Positions 1-13,479 of a stretch of DNA of 64,000 nt are shown here, piece after piece. Source of the stretch: Protopterus annectens (taxonomy: Eukaryota; Chordata; Ceratodontiformes; Protopteridae); assembly GCF_019279795.1 (NCBI RefSeq), contig NC_056748.1, forward strand, positions 608,193,136-608,257,135, read 5' to 3'. The notes under the pieces were generated by a model. That model was not told the origin of the DNA. It saw nothing but the letters and a program-made list of their open reading frames with translations, and ran no database searches. The translations under genes and the position numbers were made by a program. Within the stretch, counting starts at the first letter, position 1, and each line of letters begins with the position of its first letter.

Positions 1-720
1 AGACACAACAAGGCCTTAACATATCTAGGTAATTCTCATTCTGTATCATAGCTTAGAAAAATCATCTCTCTCATCACACCAATCCACCCACCAAGCATCT
101 CCAACAGTGCATTCTGTAGGGTATCCTCAAAGTCCACCAACCCACCACACTCCCAAAAAATATGTTCCCAAGTACCTCTTTCTTCGCCGTCACACTTCCA
201 ACATTTGCTGTCTAACTGAGGAAAATTCTCTAGAGTCTACTTGGGGTATAACAGATCTATGGAAACATTTCCAAGCAAAAATCCTAAATCTTCTAGATTT
301 TGTTGCATATTTGGGAGACATACATAAATCCTCCCATTGTTTCTTTGTGACTTGTTTATCCAGTCTTTCTTCCCAATCCTTTCTAAATTCCTCTGATTAA
401 TTTTTATAGTTCTCATGCAATATTTTATATGCTGTACTAATTATTCCTTTTTTAATGGCAGCTTCTGTTCTAGATTCTACTAAAAACTCTACGAGTGCTA
501 GTCTTTCATTTAGAACCTCCCTATTTATTTCTCTTTGCCTAGACTCTGATACAAATCCTTGATAGGAAGGCACTCTCTAACCTGCAGTCCATATACATTC
601 TTGGCCTCTTTCCATTCTATTACATTTCCCTCTCTAGTTATTTGAAATACAGATTCCTGAACTTAATTATGCTACTTTTCAGCTTATCCTCTATTCTTCT
701 GCTCCTACTGTGCCACCTTT
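1..720 (-). pseudogene. L1/Tx1-type LINE ORF2, C-terminal fragment
   Basis: Read on the minus strand, about 110-225 gives one open stretch with the C-terminal cysteine-histidine motif of L1/Tx1 ORF2: CWKC, then GTWEHIFWEC (C-x2-C ... H-x4-C). The line beyond it continues as DTLQNALLEMLGGW. This motif lies at the end of the LINE polyprotein, so the element's 3' end is near or before base 1. Upstream sequence (about 230-720) reads as a broken continuation with stops and frameshifts. A similar decayed motif occurs at 24.66-24.89 kb. The family assignment rests on this motif only. Confidence 0.7.
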
Positions 721-1640
721 CATCCTACCATGACTAAGTAATATGTGTCAGCATCTCTCCAACTCTGATCCAAACACCTATCCATACTTGCTCTTTGACT
801 CTCCATACATTGCACCACATCTATTTAATATTGCTTTTCACCCTTATTCCAAATATAGATTGAATAACTGCACTTCATCTCAAACCAAAACAAAATTAAG
901 TGCAAGAATCCTCTCCAAAAACAAGTATGCATAATTCCCTAATATACTAATTGTGAAGACTGGTAGAGAAGGGTGAAGCCTGCCAGCCTAGTCAAATAGA
1001 ATTTGATACATAATTCTGACATTTGTAAATATAAATGTAAAATACAGGCTTGTTTCTTAAATGAAAGAAAACACTGTACAATGTTGAACTTCAAGATTAT
1101 AGCAACATTGCCATCTGCTGTAAGGAAAACTAAGTCAAGCATTTCTTATTAGTCCTTTGAAATTAAAATTACTTTATGTCTATTCTTTTGAAGTTAGAAT
1201 TTGGAGACGATACGTCTGGAGTAAGCATCCTGCCTATTGTTTTAAGGCTAAATTTAATAACCAGAATTTACATGTGGAATGCCCTTTATTGCTTTAAGTG
1301 TAAAAGAATGTAAATGTAGTTTCTGTGTGGCTTGGGAACCAGGAAGGTGTAAAAGATGATGTAATGTTTAGCAGAACTGCATTTTCAATTTAAATAATGA
1401 GAACCAGAAATGATTAAGCATTTTGATCTTGGACATCTAACTCAGCACTGCCTATGCTCTTAAGTAAGTTATCTTAGAAGTGTGTTTCCTTGTAGCAATA
1501 GCTAGGACTATAAAGATTAGACTAAGTGTTTTTCTGTTATGTCAGAACTGTACTACGGAATTATTTTAAGTTTCTGTGTGATCTCTGAACTCTTGAATAG
1601 CATTGTGGTATAGTCGTATTGTCTTTTGTTTTTAGTATTT
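721..1640. other. no recognisable feature
   Basis: AT-rich sequence. Short open frames here show no motif, composition bias or repeat relationship that I can support. Confidence 0.5.
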
Positions 1641-2240
1641 ATTATTAAATATTTTTAAACCCTTCTCAACTGTGGCTGGTTTATGTAGAGATAAATTAAG
1701 CTCTAGAGTACATTACATGCTTATAAGTGATCCTGTAATAAGCCCTTCCAATAAGCCTTAAGATTGCTTATGTTACATTACTATAGCTGATAATTATTAA
1801 CCGGTGGTGGCAGTAATTACTACCGGATAGTCTGGGTAAAAGGGCACAGCTGGAGAATCTGTGTCAGCCTTTCCCAGGAGTGTCTGTGAAGTTGTATAAA
1901 TACTTATCTCAAAGTGTGTGTGTGTCAGCTACTTGGGCAGGGACATGAAGCACTGGTTGGACAAAGAGGGTACTGGAGGTCAGCTTGCCAGCTAGGCTGT
2001 GAACTGGACCCTATAACTGTGCCAGTGGAGGGTCTTATTGGGGACCTGGGGAGCAAGGGAGCAACCAGCCCCAGAATGACTGTGATCTTTGTGTGCACTT
2101 AAGGGAAATTGTACTTTACTGTATGTATCTGTTATCCTTTCCTCTTATATGAGATGCCCTCTCTGGTGTTAATGGTGAGGATTGAGGCTCCTTGATTGCT
2201 GGGCCAGGGCATAGGTGTCACACTGATATCCCTCCAGGAG
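1640..2240 (+). other. possible solo-LTR-like block (weak)
   Basis: A locally GC-richer block with a TATA-like stretch (TATAAATA near 1897) about 200 bases before an AT-rich, T-rich tail. The layout resembles a U3-R-U5 arrangement. I see no terminal TG...CA boundaries, primer-binding site or target duplication that I can fix, and no internal retroviral coding sequence. It could equally be unique sequence. Confidence 0.15.
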
Positions 2241-2269
2241 GAGATATATACCCAAATTCTGACCTCACC

Positions 2270-5200
2270 TACCACTGTAAACACAAAGATAACTCTCCCC
2301 CACACATTTCTCTAATCCAACAATAGACAGATCCCAACCCTTGAGATCTATTTTTTGCTACAATAAGTCTTAGAAACATAAGAAATAAAACTGCTAAACT
2401 ACTTGCCTGGATTACCCAACATAAGCTTGATGTTCTCACTGTAACTGAAACTTGGCTTAAACCCAGCATAAACGACTCTGAAGTTATACCCCCTGGCTAA
2501 AATATCATCCGTAATGGCTGTATAAACAGGAAAGACAGTGCTATTGGTTTAATGTTTCCCACCACCTACCACATTTCCCCCTTACAGTAAACCAATACCT
2601 AAATTCAGTTCAGCAGAACTTCATGTTGCTTTCCTCAAAATAAACAGTTGTAAATAAATATGTATTACTGTCCATTACATCTCTCCTGATGACAATACAC
2701 TTATACTGGAATATATCCTACATTGGATATCCATAATATTTTCACAAGAAAAAATATTACTAGGTGATGTGAATGTCAATTAGTTGGACATAAACTCTAA
2801 CTCCCCTACATCTAGTGTGAATTTATTTGGTTTCACACAACTAATTAATAGCCCCACACATTATAGCAAGACATCAAATTCCCTATCAGACTGGATCCTC
2901 ATATCAGACCCTAGCAAATACGCCACTACAGGTATAATGTCAGACTGTGTTAGTGATCATCTCCCAATATATATGAACAGACATCTCACACATCCAGCTA
3001 AACAGTATATTTATAAAATAACACACAGCCTTTCCACGTTTAACTCAATTTTCATTACTACACTATCACCTATTAACTGGAACTTCCTAAAAATCCTCCC
3101 CTTAGATGATGCTCTACATGAATTCAGTACAACTTTTCTAAATATCCTAAATATCCTTGCATGTCCTAGAAGGAAGAGACTAAAAACAAATAATGCAATT
3201 TGCATATCCAAAAAGAGTAGAATGCTAATGCAGGATATAGAAAAAGCGTGAAAAGAATGGCAAAAATGTAAAACACCTCAATATCTTAAAAACTTTAGAA
3301 AGCTTTGTAATCATACTAAAAGGCAAATAAATGAAGATATAAAAGCATACTGTAATAACTTTCAGGATAATACTAAACTCAACCCGAATAAAAATGTGGA
3401 TATCCATTAAAGAAATCTTACATCCTGGCCAGAAATGCAACCCAAACCCCTCTCCAAACAACTCACCACTCAAAATTGTAATACAGTTCAACTCTTATTT
3501 ACTAGATAGTATAGCATGTCTAACCAAGAATTCCTCAACATCGAATCCCTACCCTGCCCAACAGCTACATATCACCACATCCACTTTCACCTTCAAACCT
3601 ATGTCCACATTCTATATAAAGCTACTTTTAAACAAACTTAAACCATGCTGCTCTTCAACTGATGACCTTCCAAGTGAGTGCCTAAAAATGGCAGGCAATA
3701 GCACTGCCTATCCTGCCTAAATCCTTATAAATAGGTCATTCCAGGAATCCCACATTCCCTCTCTCTCTGGAAAAAGTCACACATTATCCCTCTGCAGAAA
3801 GGAGGAAATTCAACAGACTTTAATAACTTTCAGACCTATAGCAATCTTATCTCCCCTCACCAAAATACATGAAAAACATATTCAAAAACAATTGCTAGAT
3901 CATCTTCTGCAGGACGAACTCCAATCCCCTACACAACCTGGCAAATGTCCTTCTCATAGTACTAGCACTGCTCTTCTAACTGTGTGTAGATACTGTCAAT
4001 AAAGCTAGAGATAAAGGCAAAAGAGTCTCTTCCTTATTTCTAGGCTTGTCTAAAGCCTTCGACACAATTTGTCACAGGAAACTTCTTCTTCAGATGTCCT
4101 TACTAGGTGTCTCTGAGCCCACCTTCTGTGGTTCAAAAACTACCTGTCCAATAGGTATCAGTCAATAAAATGACACTCCATGCCCGCTCCTTACCTCCCA
4201 GTCATCACTGGTGTACCACAAGGCTCTATCCTTGGTCCTCTGCTCTTAAACATTTTCACCCAACATCCTCTATACATCACACAACAGGCCACCCTAATAT
4301 AATATGCAAATTATTCCATTCTCATTTGCACATCTAACAACATGGTACACCTCTAAAAAATTACTCAGGAAGCTTTAACAGACACTGAAACATGGCTTTG
4401 TAACTCATAACTCATGTTCAAACCAAAAAAGACCAAACCGCTACTTTTTCACCCCAAATCCTCTCTCATGAAAAAATAGAATTTAAAGTCCTTTCTCTTG
4501 ATAATGCAACCATTGAAGTCACTTCCCATAGAAATTATTAGGGGTGATAGTTAATGATAAGCTTACATTCAACTTGCTTATACAAAATTGCATAAGAAAA
4601 ACTCATAAAAAACTAGGGATGCTTTACAGAGGCAAAAACATTCTCACAGATGCAACTAAAACTACACTTGCCACTACATAACTCCTCCTCACACTCCTTT
4701 ATGGTGCTACAATCCTTACTAATCTCCAAGCCTGAAAATTAAAACTTGAACAATGCTATAACAAAGTTGCAAAATTTGCAGCAAATATCCCTTTCAGATC
4801 CCACCACTGTATAGCACTAAAAAGACTTAATTAGTTAGAACTGCCTCATCAACTAACATATACAGCTTCTTACCATCTATAAAATTATACAGCATCCGTC
4901 TGCCTGTCCAGCACTAAAAAAAACATGCTACACAACTATGTTCCCAATTGGTCACTGCAGTCCAGTGACCACAAACTCCTGTCTGTCTACAAACCTATCA
5001 AATCTGCTGGGCATTGTCTGTACTCTTACAAGGTTACTAAGTCCTGGAACTCCTTACCTGTATCCATCAGGTCAGTACCCTCCTCCCATCTTTCAAAACC
5101 ACTCTGAAACACTTTGTAGCTAAAATCTGTCTCTCTTCTTGCTCAAAACTAGGATAAACTATATACCTAAATGTGAACAAGTCCCTTTTCATTCCTTATA

Positions 5201-5640
5201 CCTTACTCTCCCTTCTTCACTTACTTCCTTACGTCTATCACATTCTCTTCCCTAACTTTCTCTCTAAATATACCATGTCTGTTTTTCATCACTTCATATT
5301 GCACTTCCTGTTTGTATTAGACTAACTTGATTTTAATTTCTTTGCAAACTGTCTAAAATTTCTATAAATATTAAATTATTGTCATATAACTTGCATCAAT
5401 TCTTAAGCAATGTTTTTATATTATCGCTAATTTGTTATGATTATTTGAACTGCAGGTGTTTTTGTTTTATTTTTGAAGATTGTAAAATTATTGTTTTTAA
5501 AATGTTTTGTAATAATTTGGAGTTCTTTCTTCCCAGGCCTCCACTGAAAATGGGCTTCTACCCAGTCAGACTTTCCCAGTAATCAAATGTTAGTCAGTCA
5601 ATCAATTAATAAATAAATAAATAACTGTAGGCCAATTATT
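2270..5640 (+). mobile_element. L2/CR1-group LINE, decayed near-full-length copy
   Basis: About 3.4 kb in LINE order: apurinic endonuclease, linker, reverse transcriptase and a 3' tail. It ends in a conserved tail (CCACTGAAAATGGGCTTCTA, a CAGACTTTCCC-type block, then ATCAAATG and an AAATAAAT repeat). The same tail occurs at 52.02-52.29 kb (plus), 41.94-42.05 kb (minus) and, more diverged, at 36.74-36.85 kb. Many stops and frameshifts make it inactive. Its closest relative here is the minus-strand copy at 41.94-45.35 kb. Confidence 0.8.
2340..5160 (+). pseudogene. L2-like LINE ORF2 (endonuclease + RT), broken
   Basis: The endonuclease start is readable as VLTVTETWLKPS at about 2430-2465. A later open segment (2784-3251) covers the endonuclease C-terminus (GIMSDCVSDHLPI) and linker (FLNILNILACPR). 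Around 3640-3800 the RT entry region reads LPSECLKMAG and, in another frame, a HIIPLQKGGNSTD block. Near 4200-4260 a decayed VPQGSILGPLL is visible. Near 4925-5107 the C-terminal KSWNSLPVSIR motif survives. The ADD box region is too decayed to place. Family knowledge: this protein nicks the target and primes reverse transcription. This copy cannot. Confidence 0.8.
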
Positions 5641-6242
5641 CTGTCAACTCATCTTGTCCAGATTGTTGGGAATTGTAATGACTCATATATGAGTGTATTC
5701 TGAAGCTTTACTTTCCAGTGTTCTAGTGAAAATAGACTCAGTTAGACCATACCTGTTAACAGATGTAAATAAATAATTAAATGGATATTTGGATTATGTT
5801 TCCTATGCACATTGTAGTTCTGCAAAAGTATCCAAATGGACAGTTGTTCATAACTATCCAAATATCTGAAATTAGTCTTGCCAGGCATTCATGCACCATT
5901 AAGATAAGCATAACATTTGTGTAGCTGATCTGGAGAGTTTATACAATCTGGTGCCTCACTGAGGTGACCTTTGTCCAGACAAGTTACTGTACTTCACCTA
6001 ACGAGTTCAGGGCATTCATTCCATATATGTGCTACAATTATGTAAGCCATCATGCTTGGGGCCAGCACTCATACTCCTCTGGTCACTGTTGGGGATGTGG
6101 TCCCTAGGCTACATAATACAGAATACAGTACAGGTCATGTTGTCACTTGTGTACAGGCTGCACATAGATATAAGTAAGTATAGTCTGGTATAACCTAGAA
6201 TTTACCTGTCAGCTTATTAGTGCCCCCTCCAGCATGTGCTCA

Positions 6243-6244
<2 letters not shown>
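5641..6244. other. no recognisable feature
   Basis: AT-rich sequence between a LINE tail and a (GT)n array. Nothing assignable. Confidence 0.5.

Positions 6245-6310
<66 letters not shown>
6245..6310 (+). repeat. (GT)n microsatellite
   Basis: Uninterrupted TG/GT dinucleotide run of about 66 bases, followed by a 55-base imperfect GT-rich spacer. Confidence 0.98.
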
Positions 6311-6312
<2 letters not shown>

Positions 6313-6363
6313 TGTGTGTGTATGGGTGGATTTGTGTCTGTTTGTGTGTGACTATAGGTGCAC

Positions 6364-6365
<2 letters not shown>

Positions 6366-6444
<79 letters not shown>
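6366..6444 (+). repeat. (GT)n microsatellite, second block
   Basis: About 79 bases of pure GT dinucleotides. With the preceding block this makes a compound array. Cys-Val and Thr-His open frames across it are artefacts. Confidence 0.98.
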
Positions 6445-6446
<2 letters not shown>

Positions 6447-8599
6447 AAATAATAATATTCTGCATGGGTATTATATGCACAAGTTCTATCTGCTGTGCAA
6501 CACACACAGTACGCATACTGCTCAGTACACATTTTGCTCATTGGAGTGTATAAGATGATTGCCTGAGGGTACATCAATTAATTTGCGTACTGCTGTAGTG
6601 CCATAGCTGATACCACATGCATAGCATCTGAAACTGTCATTTATTATACTGTATGCTCATCAGTAGACAATGACTACTTGTCAACAACTGCCTTCAGTCA
6701 TTTGATGTGCTCACCCATCAGAGACTGACTGCGTGTCATGGTCATTCTTTTATAATCCACATTGTGAAAACAGTAATAAGCAGCCATTTTCTACCCTGAG
6801 TGCTCCGTGTTTCACTGCTGGTAGGAACATTTTTACTAAACTCTGTGAGTTTGCCAGATGCTCTATTTCAAATCATCTCATATAACCATGTTATGTTGTA
6901 TCATATGCAAGGAATGTCTTTTTAACCTTGTCTGGGCTATACTGTAGATTTCATCTAGTAGTATCAAGGCAATTGCAGTTTCCTTTCAGAGGCTGAGCAG
7001 TGTCTATGACTGCCTGTGTATGGCCACTTGCATTTTATCATAGTTGCCTTATGCCACAATTTGCAGATGGGGAGGGGTCATCAGCCTTGCTGGAGCAGTA
7101 AGCAGCAATCACTTGTGAAACAGCAAAAGACAGGTTGTTACATATCTGACACTGTGCCTCTGTCCCCCTGAATTCAGGTGGTCTCTTCTATCCCATGTTT
7201 GTGTAGCTTCCTGTATGTCCTTCATTAATTTAATTTATTTGCACATGCATCTATGGTTCTATTAGTATCTGTCCTCTGTTTATACACACCAATAAGATGC
7301 CCTTGCATCACACTCTTTTAGGAAATACCAACATATTATATTCCTATGTCAGATGCAGACACCACACTTTCTCCCATGGAGTCTAAAGCAGTAATTTATG
7401 ATGATGATGATGATGATGCTGTTAATGCATTCTGCATTGCCTACAAAATGGCAACTGGCAGATTAACATTTCTTCCAGATTATGCCAGTCACCCCTTGTC
7501 CTGAACACCATCTGTGTATGACCTAGTGTGTTATGTGCCATTGGCAGTGCTCTGTGGAATGCTTGCAAAGTGCTGTGCCATTTCTAGAGCTATTTTAGAA
7601 TATTATATCCACATGTAATAGTATGGATCTGAAGACTGTGTCCAGTGTCTTGCATACATATGCCTGTAAAATACTTACTCTGTTTCCAGAGGGTCACTTA
7701 GTTGCCAACAATGCCAGGATAGACATGGCTCTGGTATTTTCTGTTTTGTTTTTTGTTTTCCAAAGAATGGGACATTTATGGTGTCCTATGGATAGCTGGT
7801 TGACAGAATATGTCACATATTTGGTAGCTCTGTCAGCCTTGTAACAATACAGGAACTCCTGTTTTATCATATGCAGAATCACTTTCTACAACATGGCCTA
7901 GTATGACATGCAACATATGGACCCACTGTTGGTCCAGCACACTAAACACTAACTTTATCATGTATACCATTGGTTGGTGAGTGGTACTTACACCTTCTTG
8001 TTGTGTCACTTCTGTTTGCTGTGGAACTGTTTGCTTTACATGACATATCCTTTGTACTACACCCCCCCTTCCCATCATACTGCCAGCATTTAAAACTGTA
8101 TACCTGTGACATCATCTTGCTGTAACTCAAAATATTGTTAATGCCTGCAAAGCTTTTCATGAATGTCATGTAGTCCCACCGCATTATCCACACTGCTTTT
8201 CTTCAGAAAAGCGATAATTTATGGATAACTGAACATATGTAAGATGAGAACATCACTACAAAATAAACTTTATTTTTCCTTCTGAACCAAATTCAGATTC
8301 AGTTTTCAAAATGTCATTTTAAGCTTGATCTCTTATAATCATTCAGCTATGCTAGTATCACAGGATAGATTTTAAACTTTTGCACATCAAGTATTTTACA
8401 CACCAAACGCATTCCAATTAATTACCAGTTTTAGTGTTTAGGAAGGAAATTAAATACATTTTCACGTACTGAATCAAATACATCAAAACACTGACTGTTA
8501 CTGTAAAAGTTTAGTGTGTTATAATCACTACAATCCCATTAAATCAGGAAGCGCTTAAATATATAAGCTAAAATCTCAAATGCATTCTTTCCTGCATCG
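6445..8599. other. unassigned, with a short (GAT)n tract
   Basis: No coding or repeat-family signal found, apart from a (GAT)n tract at about 7398-7419. Open frames around 7.6-8.2 kb overlap on both strands and show no motif. Confidence 0.5.
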
Positions 8600-8880
8600 A
8601 AAGGACACTTTACATCGTACAAGAAACATTAAACAGTGGGGGGACAAAGTCCCAAAAATAGGGACAAATTTTAAATATTGCTCTTATAAACTTATAAAGT
8701 TGCTAGAACAACATAAATTGTTTAGCATGCATTTTCTGAAGGATATGAAGTCTAAAACTCAAATGTGTGTCATTATTTAGTGACTTCAATCCTCAGTGAT
8801 TTGCCAGAACACCACATATTTTATGAGAAAAAGACCAAAAATATGAGCAAAAATCTGGACAGTTGAAAGGTATGGACATA
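8600..8880 (+). repeat. dispersed repeat, copy 1 (inverted relative to 19.4 kb)
   Basis: The stretch containing AAAATCTGGACAGTTGAAAG near 8850-8870 matches, in reverse complement, the block at 19.42-19.60 kb. Both copies also share an internal block about a phrase like GTCATTATTTAGTGACTTCA. Both contain the short gggac/gtccc inverted words. No coding capacity. Probably a non-autonomous element whose superfamily I cannot name. Confidence 0.55.
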
Positions 8881-10029
8881 AACTGTTTTCAGGACTACTT
8901 TACTAATGCTTAAGAAAATCCTGCTATATTAGACTATTGGTTTACTTGTAGATGAATGCTCCCTGAAGGCTCGGTATGGACTCTGATATTAATCATTCTA
9001 AAGAGTTAAATGCATATTTTTTATAATATTCTGAATACAGACAGTACTGCTTTTAACTGACTGATAGACTTAATTACAAAAAGGAGGTTAATTAGCAAAC
9101 CAACCCAGAGGCGGGTGGGGTGATTGAAAAGATTTTATTTGAATCTTGCCAAATCATGATGTAACCTTAACATTCACATATAAAAAAACAAACTGAGGGA
9201 GCACTTATGTGCCAGAAGGAAGGAAGGAAGAAAAATAAAAATAGCTTTATTAATAAACTTATATTTGAGAAGCAAATACTGAGAGTAAACACATACGTAT
9301 TAGGTTCTTACTTAGGATTTGTTAACATTTAACACAGGCAGCAGGAAAAGTAGTTTTAGTGGAAATGCAACAGCACTTAAAAAAAAAAAAAAAAAAAAAA
9401 AAGAGATGTGCCTTGGGGAAATTTACATATTCTGGAAGATGATGCAATAATATATTGGGATATATCTGAACATGAAGATCGAATAAACATTGTTATTTTA
9501 AAAAAAAATCAAAATTTATTCTAACAAGCCTAGAATAAAATCTTTGTTGTCATTATTTATAACATAGCTGAGCGAGACTGTTTCATATTTATTTCAGAGA
9601 ATAACAGCAGAGAAAAGTACCTCCCAAGGATTTCTTATTTGCTCTAATCAGTATACAAGGAATCAAGTAATTCTAGCGATAGTAGTCATATCATAATGAA
9701 ATATGTTTAAACAGTCAGTGAAATGAATATATGCATGTGTTCTTCTCATCTTCTACAGACAGTTGTCACTAAATGGGATTTTTGGATTGCTAATTTGCAA
9801 TTCAGTGAGCAGTGTAGGAGTTTACATCAGATTTATCTAATTCTTCAGTAATACCAACATGGGAAATAGCAACAAAAGTCTTGGTCAGCTCAAAATAAGC
9901 AAGAGTGTGCACAGAGTGACCACTGTCCATGGGTTCTGTAACCTTTTCAGAGAACCTGACTAAGTTCAGAACACAAAACCTGTGCTTAAAAAAAAATGGG
10001 CGTCTAGCTCAGTTAAGTTGCCTGTTTCT
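8881..10029. other. unassigned, with poly-A tract
   Basis: AT-rich. Contains a 23-base A run at 9379-9401 without a recognisable retrocopy in front of it. Nothing else assignable. Confidence 0.5.
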
Positions 10030-11790
10030 TCATAAATGAGTTCTGCTATGATTTGTTACATGGCTTTGCATATAAGACAGGTGCAGCTGATAGGATTATA
10101 ATTACACAGGTCCATAGTGGGGCCACTTTTGTGTAGACGAGTCACAGTGGCAGCTCTCCAGGCATTATGCACAGACCCTGTGAACAGGCTGAGGCTGAAA
10201 AGTTTAACCAGGGGTTCAGATAGAGTATACTTGGCACCAATGGCAATATAGCCTGGTATGTTGTCTGGTCCCATAGAAATGTTAATTTTAGCCTTTGACA
10301 GTGTTTCTAAGACTTATTCTAAGGTGATTTCCAGGAAAATTAAAATTTCAGGATAGTGGGTACAAAACTGTAGCTAGGAGGCATAAAATTAGTACTAAAC
10401 AAATCTGCTAATATACTAGCTATATCCTTTGGATTGCAGTGTTACATTCTTGTGGATAAGCTCAGTGTATTCTTGAACTTTATTCCTTAATTTCCTGACA
10501 CAGCTGAAGAAAAATTTGTAGTTTTATTTGATATCTGTAACAACCTTAAATTCATACTATGCTTTACATTTTCTACCAGTGCTCTTAAGTTCCTTGCTAG
10601 CATGTTTGAGTGACATCCTGACATGGGGGGGGGGGGGGGGGTTTGGATTTCTTACAGCTTTCATTGTTTTCCTTTTGTTGTTATATAATTTATTATTACA
10701 GGAGTTCTACCCCTGAGGTTTATTCCTGCATTTACCATTATATTTAAGATGAACAGGTTTGGGCTTTTCTATGCTTCTGTTTAGATGCAGGTAAAAGCTG
10801 AAGGTGAATGAGGTAGCCCTCTCAGCTGAGTCCATTTGTGGAGGATTGCTGGGAATTTTACGTAGGTCCTCTACAAGCTAAAGTAGGTTTTTCCTGTAAA
10901 ACTCTCTAAAGTAAGCCTCCTTTGATGGTGGGGTAGTACTACTAGGCCTGACAAAGAAGACTACTGATTTATGGGTGAATTTAACCAGGGATGAGGAGAT
11001 GCATTGTGAAGTACTAGTGAGGGCTAGTCTAGTAATGACCAGGTCAAGGATATTAGAGTGATTAGTTTTACAATTTACTCCAATGCATTTAGTATTAACA
11101 ACATCTAGGAAATACTCAGCATATCCATTTGTAGAAGTGTTAAGTGAGTCCGTTAGACCTTGGGTAAATGAAGTCCTCTAGCAAGAAAGTATTTGGCTTA
11201 ATATTTAACTCCTCAATAGTACTGACGTAATTTACATGATCTTTGGGGGACATTGATAAGGATCTGTAGCTAGCAATGAAGCAATAGCTGGATTTGTGTG
11301 ATTTGGATCTCTAGGAACTCCAAGTCAGGGGCATGGGCAATTTCACATGAATTGTTGTTGTTCGTGACAAGTAAATTCACTCCCCCGCAGTTACTCAAGA
11401 GTCTTAAAGTGCGATAGATGGTAAACAGTGGTATAGAAGGAGTACTATTATTCCACTGAAACCATGTCCCAGTAACTGCACAGGTATGAATGCATTCAAA
11501 ACACAGGAGGGCCTCAAGTTCCGTCTGTTTAAACTCCTAGCATTAAGTAGTGTCACCACGATGTCCAAATTTTGGGTTGAATTAGCAATGTAGGAATGCC
11601 TAGTAGGGAGATTTCTGCCTATAAAAGGCACTATGAGGCAGCAGAAGCCCTGGTATGAGAGGTGTAAGCCATCGCTGTTGAAACAACAACTGTTATCTAC
11701 CATCTCATCCCTGGCCAACACATACTGAATCCCTTTGGAATGACATCAACAACTTAATAGTTGTTAAATCCAATTACCTTGGTATCTAAG
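10030..11790 (-). mobile_element. CR1-like LINE, 3'-truncated copy
   Basis: Minus-strand relative of the CR1-like LINE at 26-31.5 kb. 11.72-11.40 kb covers the end of the ORF1 esterase domain (SDGLHLSYQGF) and runs into the start of ORF2 (LLNARSLNRRNL). 10.27-10.06 kb matches the RT entry region of the larger copy (MGPDNIPGYIA and NYNPISCTCLICKAM against MGLDNIPGCIL and NYRPISLTSLVCKAM). Sequence between is a decayed endonuclease/linker. The homology stops near 10.03 kb, inside the RT, so the copy lacks its catalytic RT motifs and 3' end. Confidence 0.8.
10625..10641 (+). repeat. poly-G run
   Basis: Run of 17 G inside the decayed CR1-like copy. A simple mutation product with quadruplex potential only in the trivial sense. 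Confidence 0.9.
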
Positions 11791-12792
11791 CATTACTACT
11801 GGTAAAAACAAGATACTACTAAAGACCGTGACACCAAGAGTCAGGCCTCCTTTATTACCTGAGTACTTCAGAATGCATCCTTCTCAATATTTTTCTTTTG
11901 GCTTTCCTCTGAGTGGTTGATATATAGTTTGGGATTCCACCTCACTGTTGACTCACTAAGTAGGAAACCCAATGTTTTTATAACTGATAAATTCTTAATG
12001 CAACAGTTTACATTTGAATTATTTTCCTTGGATGGTCCCTGTGCTTGGATGGTCAATCTGTCCTGCAGCAGTAGTTTGTCAGTCAAGTGTATATTTACAT
12101 ATCAGTTGCAAATGGTGTAGCTGTCAAATCTGGCTTGCTTCCCCCTTGTTCACCAGTAGACATTTGATTGAATTCTAACTGCCTGGTTCACTTTTCTTCA
12201 TGTGTTTTTCTTGCTTATAAGTCATCTCTCTGAAATGTAGGTACTTCAGCATTACTTTTTGGGTGAAACCACTTTACACTGTACACTGTATTGAGGATTT
12301 TTACCTTTTCCCATTGTTGTGTGACTGGTGTGTAAGTATATATAAATAAGGAGGGATGCAAAGGGCAACTTCAATACATAGCCATGCAGGGTGGCACTTG
12401 CCCTTTGCAAAACTTATGTTTTTTTACTGCTACAGTGGTAGTGGGTGAAATGTAGACTCAGTGAGCTGACATCAAGAAGTTAATGTACGGTCCTTTGATT
12501 TGTACTCTGTCATTATGGAAACGTTTTTTTCCCTTACTTTGCAGTAAGTTTGTATATTCGGTTAGTAAGGATGAAACTGGGTGGCAAAGGGGCTAGGTGC
12601 ATTCTGCTAGTGTGACACATGATATTATGGCATATGTTGCCATTGGATGTACACTCATCCTTGAGTGCTGGAGCTTCCTAGAACAAATGCTGAACTGAAA
12701 TGAAAGTGAGGATGTACCATTAATACATCCGTTATTCCCACTGCCTGCCAAGGTACTCTGCCTAGCTGTTTAAAGCATGAAGTAGTAGCATT

Positions 12793-12795
<3 letters not shown>
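11791..12795. other. no recognisable feature
   Basis: No motif, repeat relationship or credible reading frame seen. Confidence 0.5.

Positions 12796-12870
<75 letters not shown>
12796..12870 (+). repeat. (GT)n microsatellite
   Basis: About 75 bases of GT/TG dinucleotides. Confidence 0.98.
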
Positions 12871-12872
<2 letters not shown>

Positions 12873-13351
12873 TGTGTACACGTACACATGCTGTTGTGAG
12901 GTGGTATAAGTGCATGTAACCCAAACCTACAATAAACCCATCGCAGTATCATAACTGTATATGTTTGACATAATTTGTTGGACCCGGTTCATTGATAGTT
13001 AACGTATTAATGTCCTGTTTTTCTAAAATCACTTACCGACTGATAGCATTCATCAAGGGTGCTTAATACTCAATTAATTATGGACATTAAGCTTAGCAAG
13101 ACTGCATTTATCATATACATGCAAGACATTTATATCAAGATACATTTCAGTTAAATACACACATGACAGTATGGTTCTCTATTGGAAGACTCATACTACA
13201 AGCTTACTATTTTTGGATTTATCTTACACTGTCTTGCTGTGTTTCAAACAAGGAAAACTTACTTATTATAAGAGGAGAGAAGACCTAACGACTTTCAGTG
13301 AAAAAACAATTTATATATCTTTGATGCATATGGAGGTTGTCTCACAGTTTA

Positions 13352-13365
13352 TCTCTCTCTCTCTC

Positions 13366-13453
<88 letters not shown>

Positions 13454-13479
13454 TATATATTTATATATATAGATATATA
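13352..13479 (+). repeat. compound (CT)n-(AT)n-(AC)n-(AT)n microsatellite
   Basis: A short CT block, about 60 bases of AT, about 23 bases of AC and a second AT block in sequence. The AT section is self-complementary and can extrude as a cruciform. Confidence 0.97.

Noticed and set aside
6209..6577. Open frames of repeated Thr-His or Cys-Val across the (GT)n arrays (also at 12.7-12.95 and 22.5-22.7 kb)
   Set aside because: Pure translation of dinucleotide repeats. No flanking coding signal.
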